Below are positions 18,900 through 28,447 of a DNA stretch of 64,000 nt, one piece after another. Under the pieces are notes generated by a model. It ran no database searches. It was not told where the DNA came from and saw only the letters and a program-made list of their open reading frames with translations. Position 1 is the stretch's first letter. Every line of letters begins with the position of its first letter. The translations under genes were made by a program, and so were the position numbers. Source of the stretch: JBGQAS01 sp963699305. GTDB lineage: Bacteria > Chloroflexota > Anaerolineae > Anaerolineales > Anaerolineaceae. The DNA lies in NCBI GenBank assembly GCA_963699305.1, contig OY969431.1, positions 1,922,001-1,986,000 on the forward strand, written 5' to 3'.

Positions 18900-19444
18900 A
18901 TTGCGAATGAATGTAATCATCGATTGCTTCTAGCGTGGATTCGATTTTCAGGCATGGGTCGGTGGCATAATTCAATTGCTGAAAAGTTCCTTCATTTAAG
19001 GTGATCAGTACATTTGCTCCAACATTGGCAGCATACAGCACGCAATTGTAGAGGGAATTGTGCGCTTCCTCGATTTCTTCTGGAGGTTTGATGCTCTTCA
19101 ATTCCTCCGCAAAACGGTGACCCTCGTTCGTACATCATTTGAACGGTTCCCTTGAAAATCTGGTAATCAGCGGGATTCCACACCTGGCTGGGATTGACTT
19201 TCTTGCCCTGCATGATCAGCGCGATCGTTCCGAGCAGTAAATCTCCATAGGTCTGGTCGGGGTATTGCACAGTGTATGAAGTAAGCAGATTGTGGTACAC
19301 CTTCAAAATACCTTCATCGAACGTGTGATATTGATCGATTTTGGGTGCAATTTTTTCGATGTAATCGGATTTATTGAGAGCACACCCCGTGATCATGACC
19401 AGGAATATGGATGCAAGTGCCAGAATCAATATGCTTCGTTTCAT
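18898..19444 (-). CDS. Lipoprotein of unknown function (frameshift)
   Basis: About 181 residues. Starts MKRSILILALASIFLVMITGC with lipobox ITGC. The first frame runs to about 19115 (VQMMYERG), after which the correct frame continues KSIKPPEEIEEAHNSLYNCV to the stop at 18898. Removing one G from the GGG in GAGGGTC restores ERGHRFAEELKSIKPPEE. Helical mature domain with conserved-looking Tyr and Cys residues; no family recognised. Monocistronic. Confidence 0.7.
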
Positions 19445-19488
19445 GGTTTCTCCTGCGGTTATCCGGTGAATTATGCCACAAAAATTAA

Positions 19489-19514
19489 CTAGGGCACAGC
19501 ATGCTGTGCCCTAG
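19489..19514 (-). terminator. Terminator after gdh
   Basis: Perfect 11-bp arms CTAGGGCACAG/CTGTGCCCTAG around CATG, followed on the minus strand by TTAATTTTTGT. Confidence 0.8.
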
Positions 19515-19537
19515 AACGTGATCAGAGGGTATCCGGG

Positions 19538-20823
19538 TTAGATCCAGCCGCGCAACTGCATGGCTGTGACAACCCTGTCGATCGCAACCATGTAGGCGGC
19601 ATCGCGGGTGAACACTTTTTCCTGCAGGCTCATATCCAGGACGGCTTTGAAGGCAATGGTCATCTTGGAGTCCAGCTTTTCCAGGACTTCCTCCTTCGGC
19701 CAGTAATAATTCATGTCGTTCTGGACGCTTTCGAAGTACGAAACCGTTACACCACCGGCATTGCACAGGAAATCGGGAATGACGAAGACGTTATTTTTCT
19801 TCAGCACTTCATCCGCGTCCGGAGTGGTTGGACCATTGGCGCCTTCGGCAACCAGTTTCACCTTCTTGCTGATCTTGCCAACGGTTTCAGCCGTGATCTG
19901 ACCTTCCATCGCGGCGGGGATGAGCACATCCACATCCTTGGTGATCCACACGCTGCCATCTTCGATGGTATATCCTGCCTTGCGGGCTTTATCCTTGTCG
20001 ATGCCACCGTACTGGTCTGTGATGGACATGAGGAACTTCGGATCGATCCCTTCGGGCTTGCTGAAGGTGTAGGTGGTCTTATCCATGCGGTCCCAGCATG
20101 AAACGCAGATCACTTTGCCGCCCAGGAAATCGATGAAACCGATGGCGGCATACTGCGCCACGTTGCCGAAGCCCTGGATGGCTGCGGTGCATTTTTTGGG
20201 ATCCATGCCGAGGTGTTTCATGGCTTCGCGAACGGTAAAGATCACACCATAACCCGTGGCTTCCGTGCGACCGAGTGAACCACCACCACCGAGGGGTTTA
20301 CCGGTGATGACGCCCGGGGTGTACTGCCCGGACAGTTTGGAATATTCGTCCATCATCCAACCCATCATCTGGGGGGATGTGCCCACATCCGGGGCGGGAA
20401 CATCCTGGCGCGGACCGATATTACGCCACATTTGCTGCACCCAACCGCGGCACAGGCGCTCTTTTTCGTTGACCGAAAGCGTGGCAGGGTCCACGATAAC
20501 GCCACCCTTGCCACCTCCCAGCGGGATATCCGCCACGGCGCATTTCCAGGTCATCCAGGTTGCCAGGGCGCGCACGGTATCGAAGGTTTCAGCGGGGTGA
20601 AAGCGGATGCCACCTTTGGAAGGGCCGCGTGAATCGTTATGCTGGACGCGGAAGCCTTCAAAAATACGGGTGCTGCCATCGTCCATCTTGACCGGAATGC
20701 GGAAATGGAATTCCCGCAGCGGCCAGCGTAAAATTTCGCGAATGGAAGAATCGAGTTTAAGAGATCAGCCACATGATCGAACTGGGTTTGGGCCATCTCA
20801 AACGGATTTGTGTTACCAGACAT
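19538..20823 (-). CDS. gdhA: Glutamate dehydrogenase, catalytic form (frameshift near N-terminus)
   Basis: Interconverts glutamate and 2-oxoglutarate plus ammonium. About 428 residues after correction. The substrate lysine in RGPSKGGIRFHP, the lysine in TWKCAVADIPLGG and the catalytic lysine in PLGGGKGGVIVDP are present, with the catalytic Asp in VPAPDVGT and the dinucleotide loop IQGFGNVAQYAA. The N-terminus MSGNTNPFEMAQTQFDHVA is in another frame; restoring one A in CTTAAACTC near 20755 gives ...KLDSSIREILRWPLREFHFRIPVKMDDG. AAGGAGT precedes the ATG. It is a paralogue of the gene at 61684-62970, which lacks two of these lysines. Confidence 0.93.
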
Positions 20824-20863
20824 CAGATTTACTCCTTAATGTGTACTTGTTTTCAACACCCTT

Positions 20864-20892
20864 AAATTAACCCCTATTCGCTTTATGGTCAA
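20864..20892 (-). promoter_or_regulatory. Promoter of gdh
   Basis: TTGACC at 20892-20887, 17-bp spacer and TAATTT at 20869-20864 on the minus strand, about 40 bp before the start codon. Confidence 0.55.
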
Positions 20893-20911
20893 GGTGACAA
20901 ACATCAGGACA

Positions 20912-21871
20912 TCATTCATCAAATACACCCATTTGCACATAGGTCCATGTGCCATTCTTCCGACCGTAAAACGTGATGAGGTGCTCGTTGAACTGGGGAT
21001 TGAATGCAGCCGGTTCACAGCAGGCATCATGGATGACCTCCTGGTAATTTTGCACCAGGTCGATACCTGCGTAAGAAACATGGACCTCCCCGTTTGGTGC
21101 ATCGACATGGAAGTAGAACGGTTGACCACCGATGAGAGTCCAGTTGAAGATCTGCTCGTAATCGAGGTATTCATTCAATCGTGCGCCATCCACGATAACC
21201 TTTCCATCCACCTCGAGGACCCAATGCCCATCCCAGGCGGTCAGTCCCTTGACCGGGTTTCCCACGCCAATCATAGCCGGCATGGAAAATACCCGTGCCC
21301 CATCTTCCATCACAACCACTTGTCCGTTGGATTCTTCCAACGTAACCAATTGATTGCCGACGAAAACCGGGGAAATATAGAAATGCTTATCCGCGCGCCA
21401 CTCTTGTATCTGACCTGAACGGACCAGCAATATCTGCCCGTTATTCACTTCCACCTGCAGCACAAAATCACTCCCATCCACTCTGACCGTCACGGACCAG
21501 AAATGGGTGATTCCGTCCAAAAGTATGTCCCCATCCCGGAACAGACGGAAGGAATAGGAAGACATGATCGGATTCTGTTCCAGGCAGTAACCGAAAGGTT
21601 CGAGCAGTTCGTTGGGTGTTTCCACCATCGCATCCGGTGAATACTGTTTCCAGGTCACATACCGGTCGCGAACGTCGGGAGAAATTCGGCTTAAGAACTC
21701 AAGGTGGTTGGGGGTATCGACTTCCGCGCTGACGATGGTGGTTTCAACCACCATCAATTTTTCGGCTGCATTGGGATCGGGTGCGGGTAGCTGAATTGAA
21801 GGCTTTGGGTTGCATCCGGCGAGGAAGGTTATGGATATAAGAAACGCAACATACCGGAAAATTCGTTTCAC
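20912..21871 (-). CDS. Lipoprotein, WG-like beta protein
   Basis: 319 residues with signal peptide and lipobox TFLAGC. The mature chain is beta-rich with repeated Asp/Gly turns (RLFRDGDILLDG, SGQIQEWRADKHFYISPVFVGNQ, VVMEDGARVF, VLEVDGKVIVDG), suggesting a propeller or WG-repeat-like fold; no catalytic motif seen. The GTG start at 21871 overlaps the TGA of the ChrB-like gene (GTGA), implying translational coupling as the last gene of the MFS-ABM-ChrB operon. Confidence 0.7.
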   Translation of the reverse strand: MKRIFRYVAFLISITFLAGCNPKPSIQLPAPDPNAAEKLMVVETTIVSAEVDTPNHLEFLSRISPDVRDRYVTWKQYSPDAMVETPNELLEPFGYCLEQNPIMSSYSFRLFRDGDILLDGITHFWSVTVRVDGSDFVLQVEVNNGQILLVRSGQIQEWRADKHFYISPVFVGNQLVTLEESNGQVVVMEDGARVFSMPAMIGVGNPVKGLTAWDGHWVLEVDGKVIVDGARLNEYLDYEQIFNWTLIGGQPFYFHVDAPNGEVHVSYAGIDLVQNYQEVIHDACCEPAAFNPQFNEHLITFYGRKNGTWTYVQMGVFDE

Positions 21872-22329
21872 CGGAAAGCCCCATCCACTTTCCCCTGATT
21901 GACCATCTCCTGGCAGTAGGCATACAGCGCATCATACACCAGCCATTCAGCAGCATTGACCGCAAGGTCATCCTTGTAGCCCATGTGACGGAATCCCTCG
22001 GCAATGGCGCTCAAACCGGCGGCTTCCGGTTGATGCCAGAGTGTATTATCCGTATCGGCTCCGTTGACGATCTTTGCCAGCAGCACCAGGGCGGGATTTT
22101 CAACAAGATGGTATTTCTTGATCAGGGCATCGAAGCTGCATTCTTTTCCATGATGTCCAATTTCCGCATCCTTGATATCGTACGGTGTGGCTCCCAAGCG
22201 ATTGGCTTCTTCGGTCACTTTATCTGCAGGCACAAAGATGAACTCTGCCTGGGGATCGATGAATTTCGTAATCAACCAGGGACATGCGACTCGGTCCACC
22301 TTGACGTGCTCGCGGGTAATCCATTTCAT
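21868..22329 (-). CDS. ChrB C-terminal domain protein (chromate resistance family)
   Basis: 153 residues matching the ChrB C-terminal domain: WITREHVKVDRVACPWLITKFIDPQAEFIFVP, then EIGHHGKECSFDALIKKYHL and IAEGFRHMGYKDDLA. The N-terminal ChrB half is missing, as in many stand-alone versions. Role in chromate or oxyanion response is assigned by family only. ATG at 22329 with AAGGAG upstream; the frame extension to 22446 is rejected. Confidence 0.85.
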   Translation of the reverse strand: MKWITREHVKVDRVACPWLITKFIDPQAEFIFVPADKVTEEANRLGATPYDIKDAEIGHHGKECSFDALIKKYHLVENPALVLLAKIVNGADTDNTLWHQPEAAGLSAIAEGFRHMGYKDDLAVNAAEWLVYDALYAYCQEMVNQGKVDGAFR

Positions 22330-22343
22330 AATCAATCTCCTTT

Positions 22344-22655
22344 TCAGTATCCAGATATCGTAGCGTACCGTTTGATCTTTCCAAATTTCACCAGCCCGTG
22401 TCCGGCAGAGGAATCCACGGAGGGTTTCTCGGGTGCAACCAGCCACTGTTCAAATTTCTCCTCGCTCTCCCACATGGTGATGATCATCCATTCGCCCTGG
22501 CCGTCGCTAGGTTTGAGGATGCGCTCCATGAGGATGCCATAGCGTTGGCGCAGGGCACGATTGGATTCGATCCATGCGAAAAATGCTTTTTCGTTTTGTG
22601 GCGGTATCTCCACCGTGCGGATGCATACCAGCGGGTCTTGCGGTCCGAGTTTCAT
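22344..22655 (-). CDS. ABM-fold (antibiotic biosynthesis monooxygenase-like) protein
   Basis: 103-residue dimeric alpha/beta barrel type protein: VCIRTVEIPPQNEKAFFAWIESNRALRQ, then EWMIITMWESEEKFEQWLVAPE. Members include small monooxygenases and haem-degrading enzymes. Its start overlaps the MFS stop (ATGA) and the ChrB-like gene follows 14 bp later, so it belongs to the same operon. Substrate unknown. Confidence 0.75.
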   Translation of the reverse strand: MKLGPQDPLVCIRTVEIPPQNEKAFFAWIESNRALRQRYGILMERILKPSDGQGEWMIITMWESEEKFEQWLVAPEKPSVDSSAGHGLVKFGKIKRYATISGY

Positions 22656-23848
22656 ATTTTCACCTCATTGTTCTTTTTGGAAGCAGGTCGGGCTTCCATG
22701 ACCAATATGGAGAATAATCCAATGACCAGCACCACCAGGATGGCGATGACCAGGAACCCCACCTGGTAGGATGTGACCAGTAAAAGAAACCCCAGCAGGA
22801 TGGGACCGAGCGCCTGACCGATATCCATGATGGCGCTCATCAATCCCATCGCCGATCCACGCAACACATCCGGCGCAAGGTCAGCGACAAAAGCCGAAGT
22901 CGAGCCGGAAGCCAATGAAAAACCGATGCCGTAGAATATGGAGATGATCAGCATCACCCACCAGGTTTTCGTCAATGTGAATAGCGCCACTGAGATAGCC
23001 ACGATGCCCAAACCCAGCATAATGGGCAGCTTGCGTCCTTTTTGATCGCTGAAGACTCCTGTAAGAGGGCGCGTCAACGTCCGCATGCCCACCTGCACTC
23101 CAAAGATCACCCCCACCACCGCCTGGTTGATGCCGACACTGAGTGCATACAGCGGCAGGAAGGCTTCAATGGCACCAAAGGTAAAATATTGAGCAGCACG
23201 CGCCATGCTGGTAAGCAGGATGCCGCGATGGCGGATGACATCGAACAGGTTGTTTGCAGCTTTTTCTGTTTTCGTTGGCTGAGGTAATTCATCTTTTACC
23301 TTTGGCAGATGTGGCAGGATGAGGATGCCAAGCAGGGTCAACCCACCGGCGATGGCGCAGGCAACATACACATTCTGCCAGACTGAAACGGTGAGCAGCA
23401 GCCCACCAAGGACAGGCGCTGCCGAACGCCCCACAAGTTGCGCCGAAGAAAAGTAACCGAGCCGTTCCCCGCGTTTCTCGGTGGAAAGGTCCGCGATGGT
23501 CGCCATTGCCACCGGACCGAATACCGCCGTTGCAAACCCATGGAACACACGCACGAGTGCCAGGTGGATGGGGGTTTTGACCAGCAAGTATAAAAAAGGG
23601 GCGGTGAAAAAAACGATCCCGGAGAGGATGAGCACCGGTTTTCGCCCGCGTCTATCACTGAGCAGCCCTGCGGGCAAACTTGCCAGGATGCCAGTGATGG
23701 TGGACGCGGCCGCGATGAACCCAATGGTGGCTTTATCTGCACCGATCTGCTGGGCCAGGATGGGCAGGACTGGGTTCTTGGCAATAGTGGAACTGAAAAT
23801 GGCAATTCCCCCGACGATACATAATATCCAGAATATCCTGTTCTTCAT
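22652..23848 (-). CDS. MFS efflux transporter
   Basis: 398 residues, twelve predicted membrane helices. The family motif after helix 2 is GLLSDRRGRKPVLI and its second-half counterpart is GVFSDQKGRKLPIM. Helix 5 has GPVAMATIADLS, suggestive of drug:H+ antiporters. Long basic central loop (KVKDELPQPTKTEKAANN). First gene of a four-gene operon with ABM, ChrB-C and a lipoprotein; probably exports a toxic small molecule or metal oxyanion (inference). Confidence 0.88.
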   Translation of the reverse strand: MKNRIFWILCIVGGIAIFSSTIAKNPVLPILAQQIGADKATIGFIAAASTITGILASLPAGLLSDRRGRKPVLILSGIVFFTAPFLYLLVKTPIHLALVRVFHGFATAVFGPVAMATIADLSTEKRGERLGYFSSAQLVGRSAAPVLGGLLLTVSVWQNVYVACAIAGGLTLLGILILPHLPKVKDELPQPTKTEKAANNLFDVIRHRGILLTSMARAAQYFTFGAIEAFLPLYALSVGINQAVVGVIFGVQVGMRTLTRPLTGVFSDQKGRKLPIMLGLGIVAISVALFTLTKTWWVMLIISIFYGIGFSLASGSTSAFVADLAPDVLRGSAMGLMSAIMDIGQALGPILLGFLLLVTSYQVGFLVIAILVVLVIGLFSILVMEARPASKKNNEVKI

Positions 23849-23925
23849 CCCAATTAGTATAGCATTATTGAAAATACAAACGAAAATACCACTGTTGAGC
23901 GGCAGTGGGGGAATCGATTATTCCA

Positions 23926-24618
23926 TTAAGGCTGAATTATCTCGAAAACCTGAAAATCATCAAAACGTATGTCGATGCCCTCCGCACCGAGTGAAACTGC
24001 CATAAGACCCACAATGCCAGCTTTGAAAACTTTGTTGGTGTTAGTAAGAAGGGGAATCCCATTGGCGAATAAGGTCAAGATATTTTGACCGACTTTTTTA
24101 TCATAAACACAATCTGCGCGGAGTTGGTTTTTCGCATCACCGACGTTGACTGCCGGCATTACATTGGTTGAATCGATGTTGCTGCGGAGACCATCCTGGA
24201 TGATATCGATACCGGCGTGACCATCTCCATTGATATACAGATAATAAAAGTTCCCGGCGTCCTGATAATCGCAAAGGATACCAAAGGTGCTGACGCCCGG
24301 TCCGGCGAGCTTGATGGCGGTCACGGCAACGCTAACCGAGACTGGCAGCGATAATTGTTTGGGGGTCGCCCAAGCATCCGTGTAGGCGGCGGGAATGAGC
24401 AGGTGATATGTTCCCGCCCAATATTCCGCCGTGACGTCTTTGGGAGAGGCGAGTGCTCAGCCGCTGTCATCGGAAGAGAACGCGTCCGAGAATTATATGT
24501 TTCCCAAAGAGGGTAAAGTGAAAACGGGGGCATTGGATGTGGGAGTTCCGGCTGGTGTATTGCTGCAGGCAGAAATCACAAGCATGATTACAATGAGTAT
24601 GATATGAGTAGATTTCAT
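23926..24618 (-). pseudogene. Lipoprotein gene interrupted by two in-frame stops
   Basis: An ATG at 24618 with GGAAAG upstream opens a frame reading MKSTHIILIVIMLVISAC (lipobox VISAC) and then LPSLGNI. A TAA at about 24493 and a TGA at about 24457 (position expected to be Trp in SDDSGxALAS) interrupt it. The frame then stays open to 23926 with a LamG/concanavalin-like domain (LAGPGVSTFGILCDYQDAGNFYYLY and IRFDDFQVFEI). Either a real pseudogene or two base errors. Confidence 0.65.
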
Positions 24619-24703
24619 CGCTCTTTCCTATGTGCAAAGGACGTTAAATTAAAGCAGTATATATCAGACCATTAATGGACACAACACCCTTGAGACTTAT
24701 TAA

Positions 24704-25606
24704 TTACTCAATCGGGTAAACCCACAATGTGACCACCAAAGGCAATTTGTCCAAAATATTGGGCAAGTTAAGGATATCTTCGCGGGTGATAATCATTACG
24801 GCTTCATCCGTTTTACTCATGGATCGTAAACCTATGAAATCAGACCCCGATGGTGAAGGAGGTTGCAACAGTGAAAGGATCAGGTTGGCAGTTTGAGGAG
24901 TGGAAGTCTTATATAAATCCATGCTCAATTCCATGCCGACCACATTCAGATGGGAACCCTCGAGCCCTGCCCGGACTGTCTCCGACATTGAACCAAACAT
25001 CCAGGGCTGCGGTTCGCCAAACACCGTGAATCCCATGCCATAACTGCCATGCTTGACCAGGAAATCCATGAATGCATCATATCCTGAAAGGCGCGTCTCC
25101 ACGTTTTTCTTGTCTTCCATCGAAAATCCACGGGAGCGCATCTCCACTACCGGGATACCACCGCCATCCAGAACAAGGCTCTTCAGAATGCGCACAGCAG
25201 TAGCAAATCGATTCCCCCCCAGACCCTGTTCTCCAAGAACCAAAATGAAGGAATCCGGGGTCTCCACTCCGCCCAGCAACAACCCCTGGAAAATATTCAC
25301 GGGACCCTGAGACAGCATCACTCCCAACCCGTTGACGCCGTGGATAATTTCAAGGTTGCTTACGGAAGCGTCCGAGTACACCCATGTGCTGGAAAGGAAC
25401 ATCTGCACCTGTTGAGCGGTGATATCCTCAAGCGAGATGAGAGTTTGGGAAGGCATTATGGTGGGAGTTACCGTGACAGGTTGCGTGGGCGTCCCGGTAG
25501 GTTCCGGAGTCGGGGTTGGAGTCGCAGTTGGTTCAGCAGGGGTAACACCACAAGCGGTGAGCATGCCAACGATTACCATTAGCAATAGCTGAGAGCGTGT
25601 TTTCAT
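24704..25606 (-). CDS. Lipoprotein of unknown function
   Basis: 300 residues. Signal peptide with lipobox MLTAC, then a Thr/Pro-rich stalk (about residues 25-55) and a globular domain. Visible segments include a Gly-rich GVETPDSFILVLGEQGLGGNR and GSYGMGFTVFGEPQPWMFGSM. No family recognised; repeated mentions of Leu/Val-rich strands suggest alpha/beta fold. Monocistronic; the region up to the TetR gene is AT-rich and otherwise featureless. Confidence 0.7.
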   Translation of the reverse strand: MKTRSQLLLMVIVGMLTACGVTPAEPTATPTPTPEPTGTPTQPVTVTPTIMPSQTLISLEDITAQQVQMFLSSTWVYSDASVSNLEIIHGVNGLGVMLSQGPVNIFQGLLLGGVETPDSFILVLGEQGLGGNRFATAVRILKSLVLDGGGIPVVEMRSRGFSMEDKKNVETRLSGYDAFMDFLVKHGSYGMGFTVFGEPQPWMFGSMSETVRAGLEGSHLNVVGMELSMDLYKTSTPQTANLILSLLQPPSPSGSDFIGLRSMSKTDEAVMIITREDILNLPNILDKLPLVVTLWVYPIE

Positions 25607-25760
25607 GAGTATGCATCCTCCGTGTCGCGATCAGATTGGAAATAGTATAGCAAAACCTTTTCAAAATTTTTCAAAATTAGTTACCTGCACCTTACAAAAC
25701 TGTAACTTTAAGTATGACCTGGGGCACATTCCAACAATCCCGTCCATACATTAATATCAT

Positions 25761-25774
25761 ACCGACTGGTCGGT
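25761..25774. promoter_or_regulatory. Probable TetR-family operator
   Basis: ACCGACTGGTCGGT has arms ACCGAC/GTCGGT, a form very common for TetR-family operators. It lies 28 bp before the TetR gene start, where bound regulator would block its promoter. Confidence 0.75.
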
Positions 25775-25801
25775 TTTTCAAACCGATCCAAAAATATCAT
25801 T

Positions 25802-26398
25802 ATGCAACAGAGAAGCATCCAAACCCGGGAAACCCTCCTGACCGCTGCGATCAAACAGTTTTCGCAGCAGGGGTACGAGCGCACCACTGTCGAGCACATT
25901 TGCCAGGAAGCCGGTGTGAGCAAAGGGGCGTTCTTCCACCATTTCCCCACCAAACAGGCAGCCTTCATGGCAATCCTTGAAACATGGCTATCCGGGCTTG
26001 ATACACAGATGACCGGTATGATCGCCGGGGCGAGCGATGTCCCACAGGGGTTGGTGAAAATGACCAGCCTGACGCGCGACATCTTCACCGCCGCCGACGG
26101 TCAACTGGCAATGTTCCTCGAATTTTGGACGCAATCCTGCCGCGATCCCGAGGTTTGGAAAACCACCGTGGCACCGTATCGGCGCTTCACGGAACTGTTC
26201 GCCGGGTTTCTACGAAAAGGAATGCAGGAAGGTTCCATCCGCGAGGTGGATGCGGAAGCCGGGGCGCGCATGATCGTGGCGCTGGCGGTGGGACTGCTGC
26301 TGCAGGGGTTAATGGATCCGCAGGCTGCCCATTGGGACAGCGTGGCGGTGCAAAGCATGCAATACATCATGGATGGTTTAAAACGGAGGTCTGAATGA
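25802..26398 (+). CDS. TetR-family transcriptional regulator
   Basis: 198 residues. N-terminal HTH: TRETLLTAAIKQFSQQGYERTTVEHICQ, then SKGAFFHHFPTKQAAFMAIL, classic TetR. The helical C-terminal ligand-binding domain contains no recognisable ligand signature. A palindromic operator lies directly upstream, implying autoregulation. Its stop overlaps the start of the epimerase gene (ATGA), so the regulator and the two oxidoreductases probably form one self-regulated operon. Confidence 0.92.
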   Translation: MQQRSIQTRETLLTAAIKQFSQQGYERTTVEHICQEAGVSKGAFFHHFPTKQAAFMAILETWLSGLDTQMTGMIAGASDVPQGLVKMTSLTRDIFTAADGQLAMFLEFWTQSCRDPEVWKTTVAPYRRFTELFAGFLRKGMQEGSIREVDAEAGARMIVALAVGLLLQGLMDPQAAHWDSVAVQSMQYIMDGLKRRSE

Positions 26399-27387
26399 TC
26401 CTGGTTACCGGTTCCACCGGTCATATTGGCAATGTGGTGATACGCGAGCTGTTGGTGCGCGGCAAGAAAGTGCGCGCCTTTGTCCTGCGCGGCGAGGACC
26501 TTTCCCCGCTCAAGGACCTGGATGTGGAGATCGTGGAGGGCGACGTATTGGATCCTGCCTCGCTGGAAAAGGCGATGAAGGGTGTCAACCTGGTGTACCA
26601 CCTGGCAGGCATGATCTCGATCCTGCCCGGGCAGTTCGAGCTCATGCGCCGCGTCAATGTGGATGGTACAAAGAATATCCTGGCGGCGTGCAAGAAGTTG
26701 GGCGTCAAACGCATGGTTTACACCAGCTCGATCCATGCCTTGCGCCGCATCCCCGACGGGAAAATGATTGATGAAAAAGTGGATTTCGATCCCGATAACC
26801 GCATGGGCGATTACGACCGCACCAAAGCCGAGGCTTCCCTGGCAGTGCTGGAAGCGGCGCATGAAGGCATGGACGCAGTCATCGTCTGCCCCACCGGTGT
26901 CATAGGTCCCTACGACTACAAGAAATCGGAAATGGGCGCATTGATATTGGAATGGACCAAGCGCAAACCTAGCATCATCATCGATGGATGCTACGATTTT
27001 GTGGACGTGCGCGATGTGGCTCGCGGGCACGTGCTGGCAGGCGAACGCGGCAAGCGCGGCGAAGTGTACATCCTCTCCGGCGAACGCATCCGCTTGACCC
27101 AGCTGATGGAAATGGTATTCGATAACACCACCCGCCCCAATCCATCCTTCAAGCTGCCATTCAACCTGGCCAAGTTCTTCACTATTTTCACCCCGCTGTA
27201 TTACAAGCTCACCAAATCCAAAGCGCGCCTGACACGCTATGCCCTTGAAACGGTGGTCAGCAACTCGCATTTCAGCAATGAAAAAGCCAAACGCGACCTG
27301 GGCTACACCCCGCGTCCCATCCATATCACCATCTCGGATACCATCCGCTGGTTTATGGAAAACAAGAAATTGATCAAGGAACTGTAA
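26395..27387 (+). CDS. NAD-dependent epimerase/dehydratase family protein
   Basis: 330 residues, extended SDR fold. The Rossmann motif GSTGHIGNVVIREL is at residues 5-18, with LDVEIVEGDVLD, YHLAG, then a catalytic Ser (VYTSSIHAL). The Tyr/Lys pair may be YDRTKAEA (YxxxK). Resembles sterol/dihydroflavonol-4-reductase-like enzymes. Translationally coupled to the TetR gene and followed by an SDR after 35 bp. Substrate unknown. Confidence 0.88.
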   Translation: MILVTGSTGHIGNVVIRELLVRGKKVRAFVLRGEDLSPLKDLDVEIVEGDVLDPASLEKAMKGVNLVYHLAGMISILPGQFELMRRVNVDGTKNILAACKKLGVKRMVYTSSIHALRRIPDGKMIDEKVDFDPDNRMGDYDRTKAEASLAVLEAAHEGMDAVIVCPTGVIGPYDYKKSEMGALILEWTKRKPSIIIDGCYDFVDVRDVARGHVLAGERGKRGEVYILSGERIRLTQLMEMVFDNTTRPNPSFKLPFNLAKFFTIFTPLYYKLTKSKARLTRYALETVVSNSHFSNEKAKRDLGYTPRPIHITISDTIRWFMENKKLIKEL

Positions 27388-27422
27388 CCATTTTTACAGG
27401 TGCATATTATTGGTAGGTGTAC

Positions 27423-28271
27423 ATGAAATTCATTAATAATCCATGGAAAGGCAAAATCGCCCTCATCACGGGTGCCTCCGCCGGGATCGGAGCTGCCACG
27501 GCACGCAAGCTGGCAGCCGAAGGATTGACCGTGCTGCTCGTGGCGCGCCGGTTGGATAAACTGGAAGCTATTCAGGAAGAGATCCAGGGCAAGGGCGGCA
27601 AGGCTTTTTGTTTTGCTGCCGACCTGACACAGCCCGAAGAACGCAAGCGCTTGTACGAGATGGTTGTCGCTCAGTTTGACGGGCTGGATGTGCTTGTCAA
27701 CAATGCGGGGCTGGGATATTACGGCTACACCGCCGAGATGCCCTGGCAAACCGCAGAAGCGATGATGGAAGTGAACATCGCCGCGCTGGTTCAGCTTACA
27801 TTGTCGTTTCTGCCGGTCATGGAAAAACGCCATACTGGGCACATCATCAATATCGGTTCGATCGCTGGAAAGATGCCGAACCAGGGCGTGGCGATGTATT
27901 CCGGCAGCAAGGCTTTCGTGGATGCCTTCACCACCTCGGTTTTCCGCGAGCTGAAAGGTACCGGCGTGCACGTGAGCGTCCTGCGCCCCGGCCCGGTGAC
28001 CACGGAGTTCTACGATGCTGCACAGCGTATTTCTGCGGGCAGCCGGCGCACCCCCGGTGAAGGCGGCGCAGTGCCTGCGGAACGCGTGGCAAAGGCGGTC
28101 TGGTCGCTCATCCGGCATCCGCGCAGGGTGGCGTATGTGCCGGGCATTTTGAGCGTTTCCCCGTGGATGGAGATCCTCTTCGGCTGGCTGATCGATCAGC
28201 TCGGTCCTCTTTTGCTCACACGTAAACAGGCAGTGGCAGTCACTCTACCAACATCGATCAAAAGAAAATAA
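27423..28271 (+). CDS. Short-chain dehydrogenase/reductase
   Basis: 282 residues. Cofactor motif TGASAGIGAAT at ~18-28, NNAG at ~94, catalytic Ser in NIGSIAG and YSGSKAF (YxxxK). A hydrophobic C-terminus with Arg/Lys tail may associate with membrane. ATG at 27423 (MKFINNPWKGKIALITG) is chosen over the GTG at 27417. Third gene of the TetR operon. Confidence 0.9.
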   Translation: MKFINNPWKGKIALITGASAGIGAATARKLAAEGLTVLLVARRLDKLEAIQEEIQGKGGKAFCFAADLTQPEERKRLYEMVVAQFDGLDVLVNNAGLGYYGYTAEMPWQTAEAMMEVNIAALVQLTLSFLPVMEKRHTGHIINIGSIAGKMPNQGVAMYSGSKAFVDAFTTSVFRELKGTGVHVSVLRPGPVTTEFYDAAQRISAGSRRTPGEGGAVPAERVAKAVWSLIRHPRRVAYVPGILSVSPWMEILFGWLIDQLGPLLLTRKQAVAVTLPTSIKRK

Positions 28272-28278
28272 TCCTCCT

Positions 28279-28396
28279 GTCATTGCGAGCCCTGCCAAGC
28301 CAATTCCTGGCTGTGGAGGGGCAATCTTCTCCCCAATTATCCACACACATCCATTGTGGAGATTGCTTCGTCACAAAACCCGTTCCTCGCAATGAC
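28279..28396. repeat. Palindromic dispersed element (MITE-like)
   Basis: Bounded by GTCATTGCGAG and its inverse CTCGCAATGAC, with internal GGCAATCTTC and GATTGCTTCGTCAC segments. This type of ~120-bp element with terminal TCATTGCGAG repeats occurs in multiple copies in many bacterial genomes. A partial end copy (GCAATGACG) follows at 28407. No coding capacity. Confidence 0.7.
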
Positions 28397-28409
28397 GGAT
28401 AGGTATGCA

Positions 28410-28438
28410 ATGACGTGCATCGAAATCACGTTTATAAT
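28410..28438 (+). promoter_or_regulatory. Promoter of the cysteine-desulfurase-like gene
   Basis: ATGACG (28410-28415), 17-bp spacer, TATAAT (28433-28438); the ATG lies 9 bases further, so the leader would be 0-3 bases. The -35 sits at the edge of the dispersed repeat. Confidence 0.55.
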
Positions 28439-28447
28439 TGCATCGCT

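Noticed and set aside
24450..24500. TGA read as tryptophan or selenocysteine in the 24-kb lipoprotein
   Set aside because: TGA ends many intact genes in the window and there is no SECIS-like hairpin that I can see; a TAA is also present.
28276..28420. CRISPR array
   Set aside because: Only one inverted-end element plus a fragment; no regular spacers. No CRISPR array was seen anywhere in the window.
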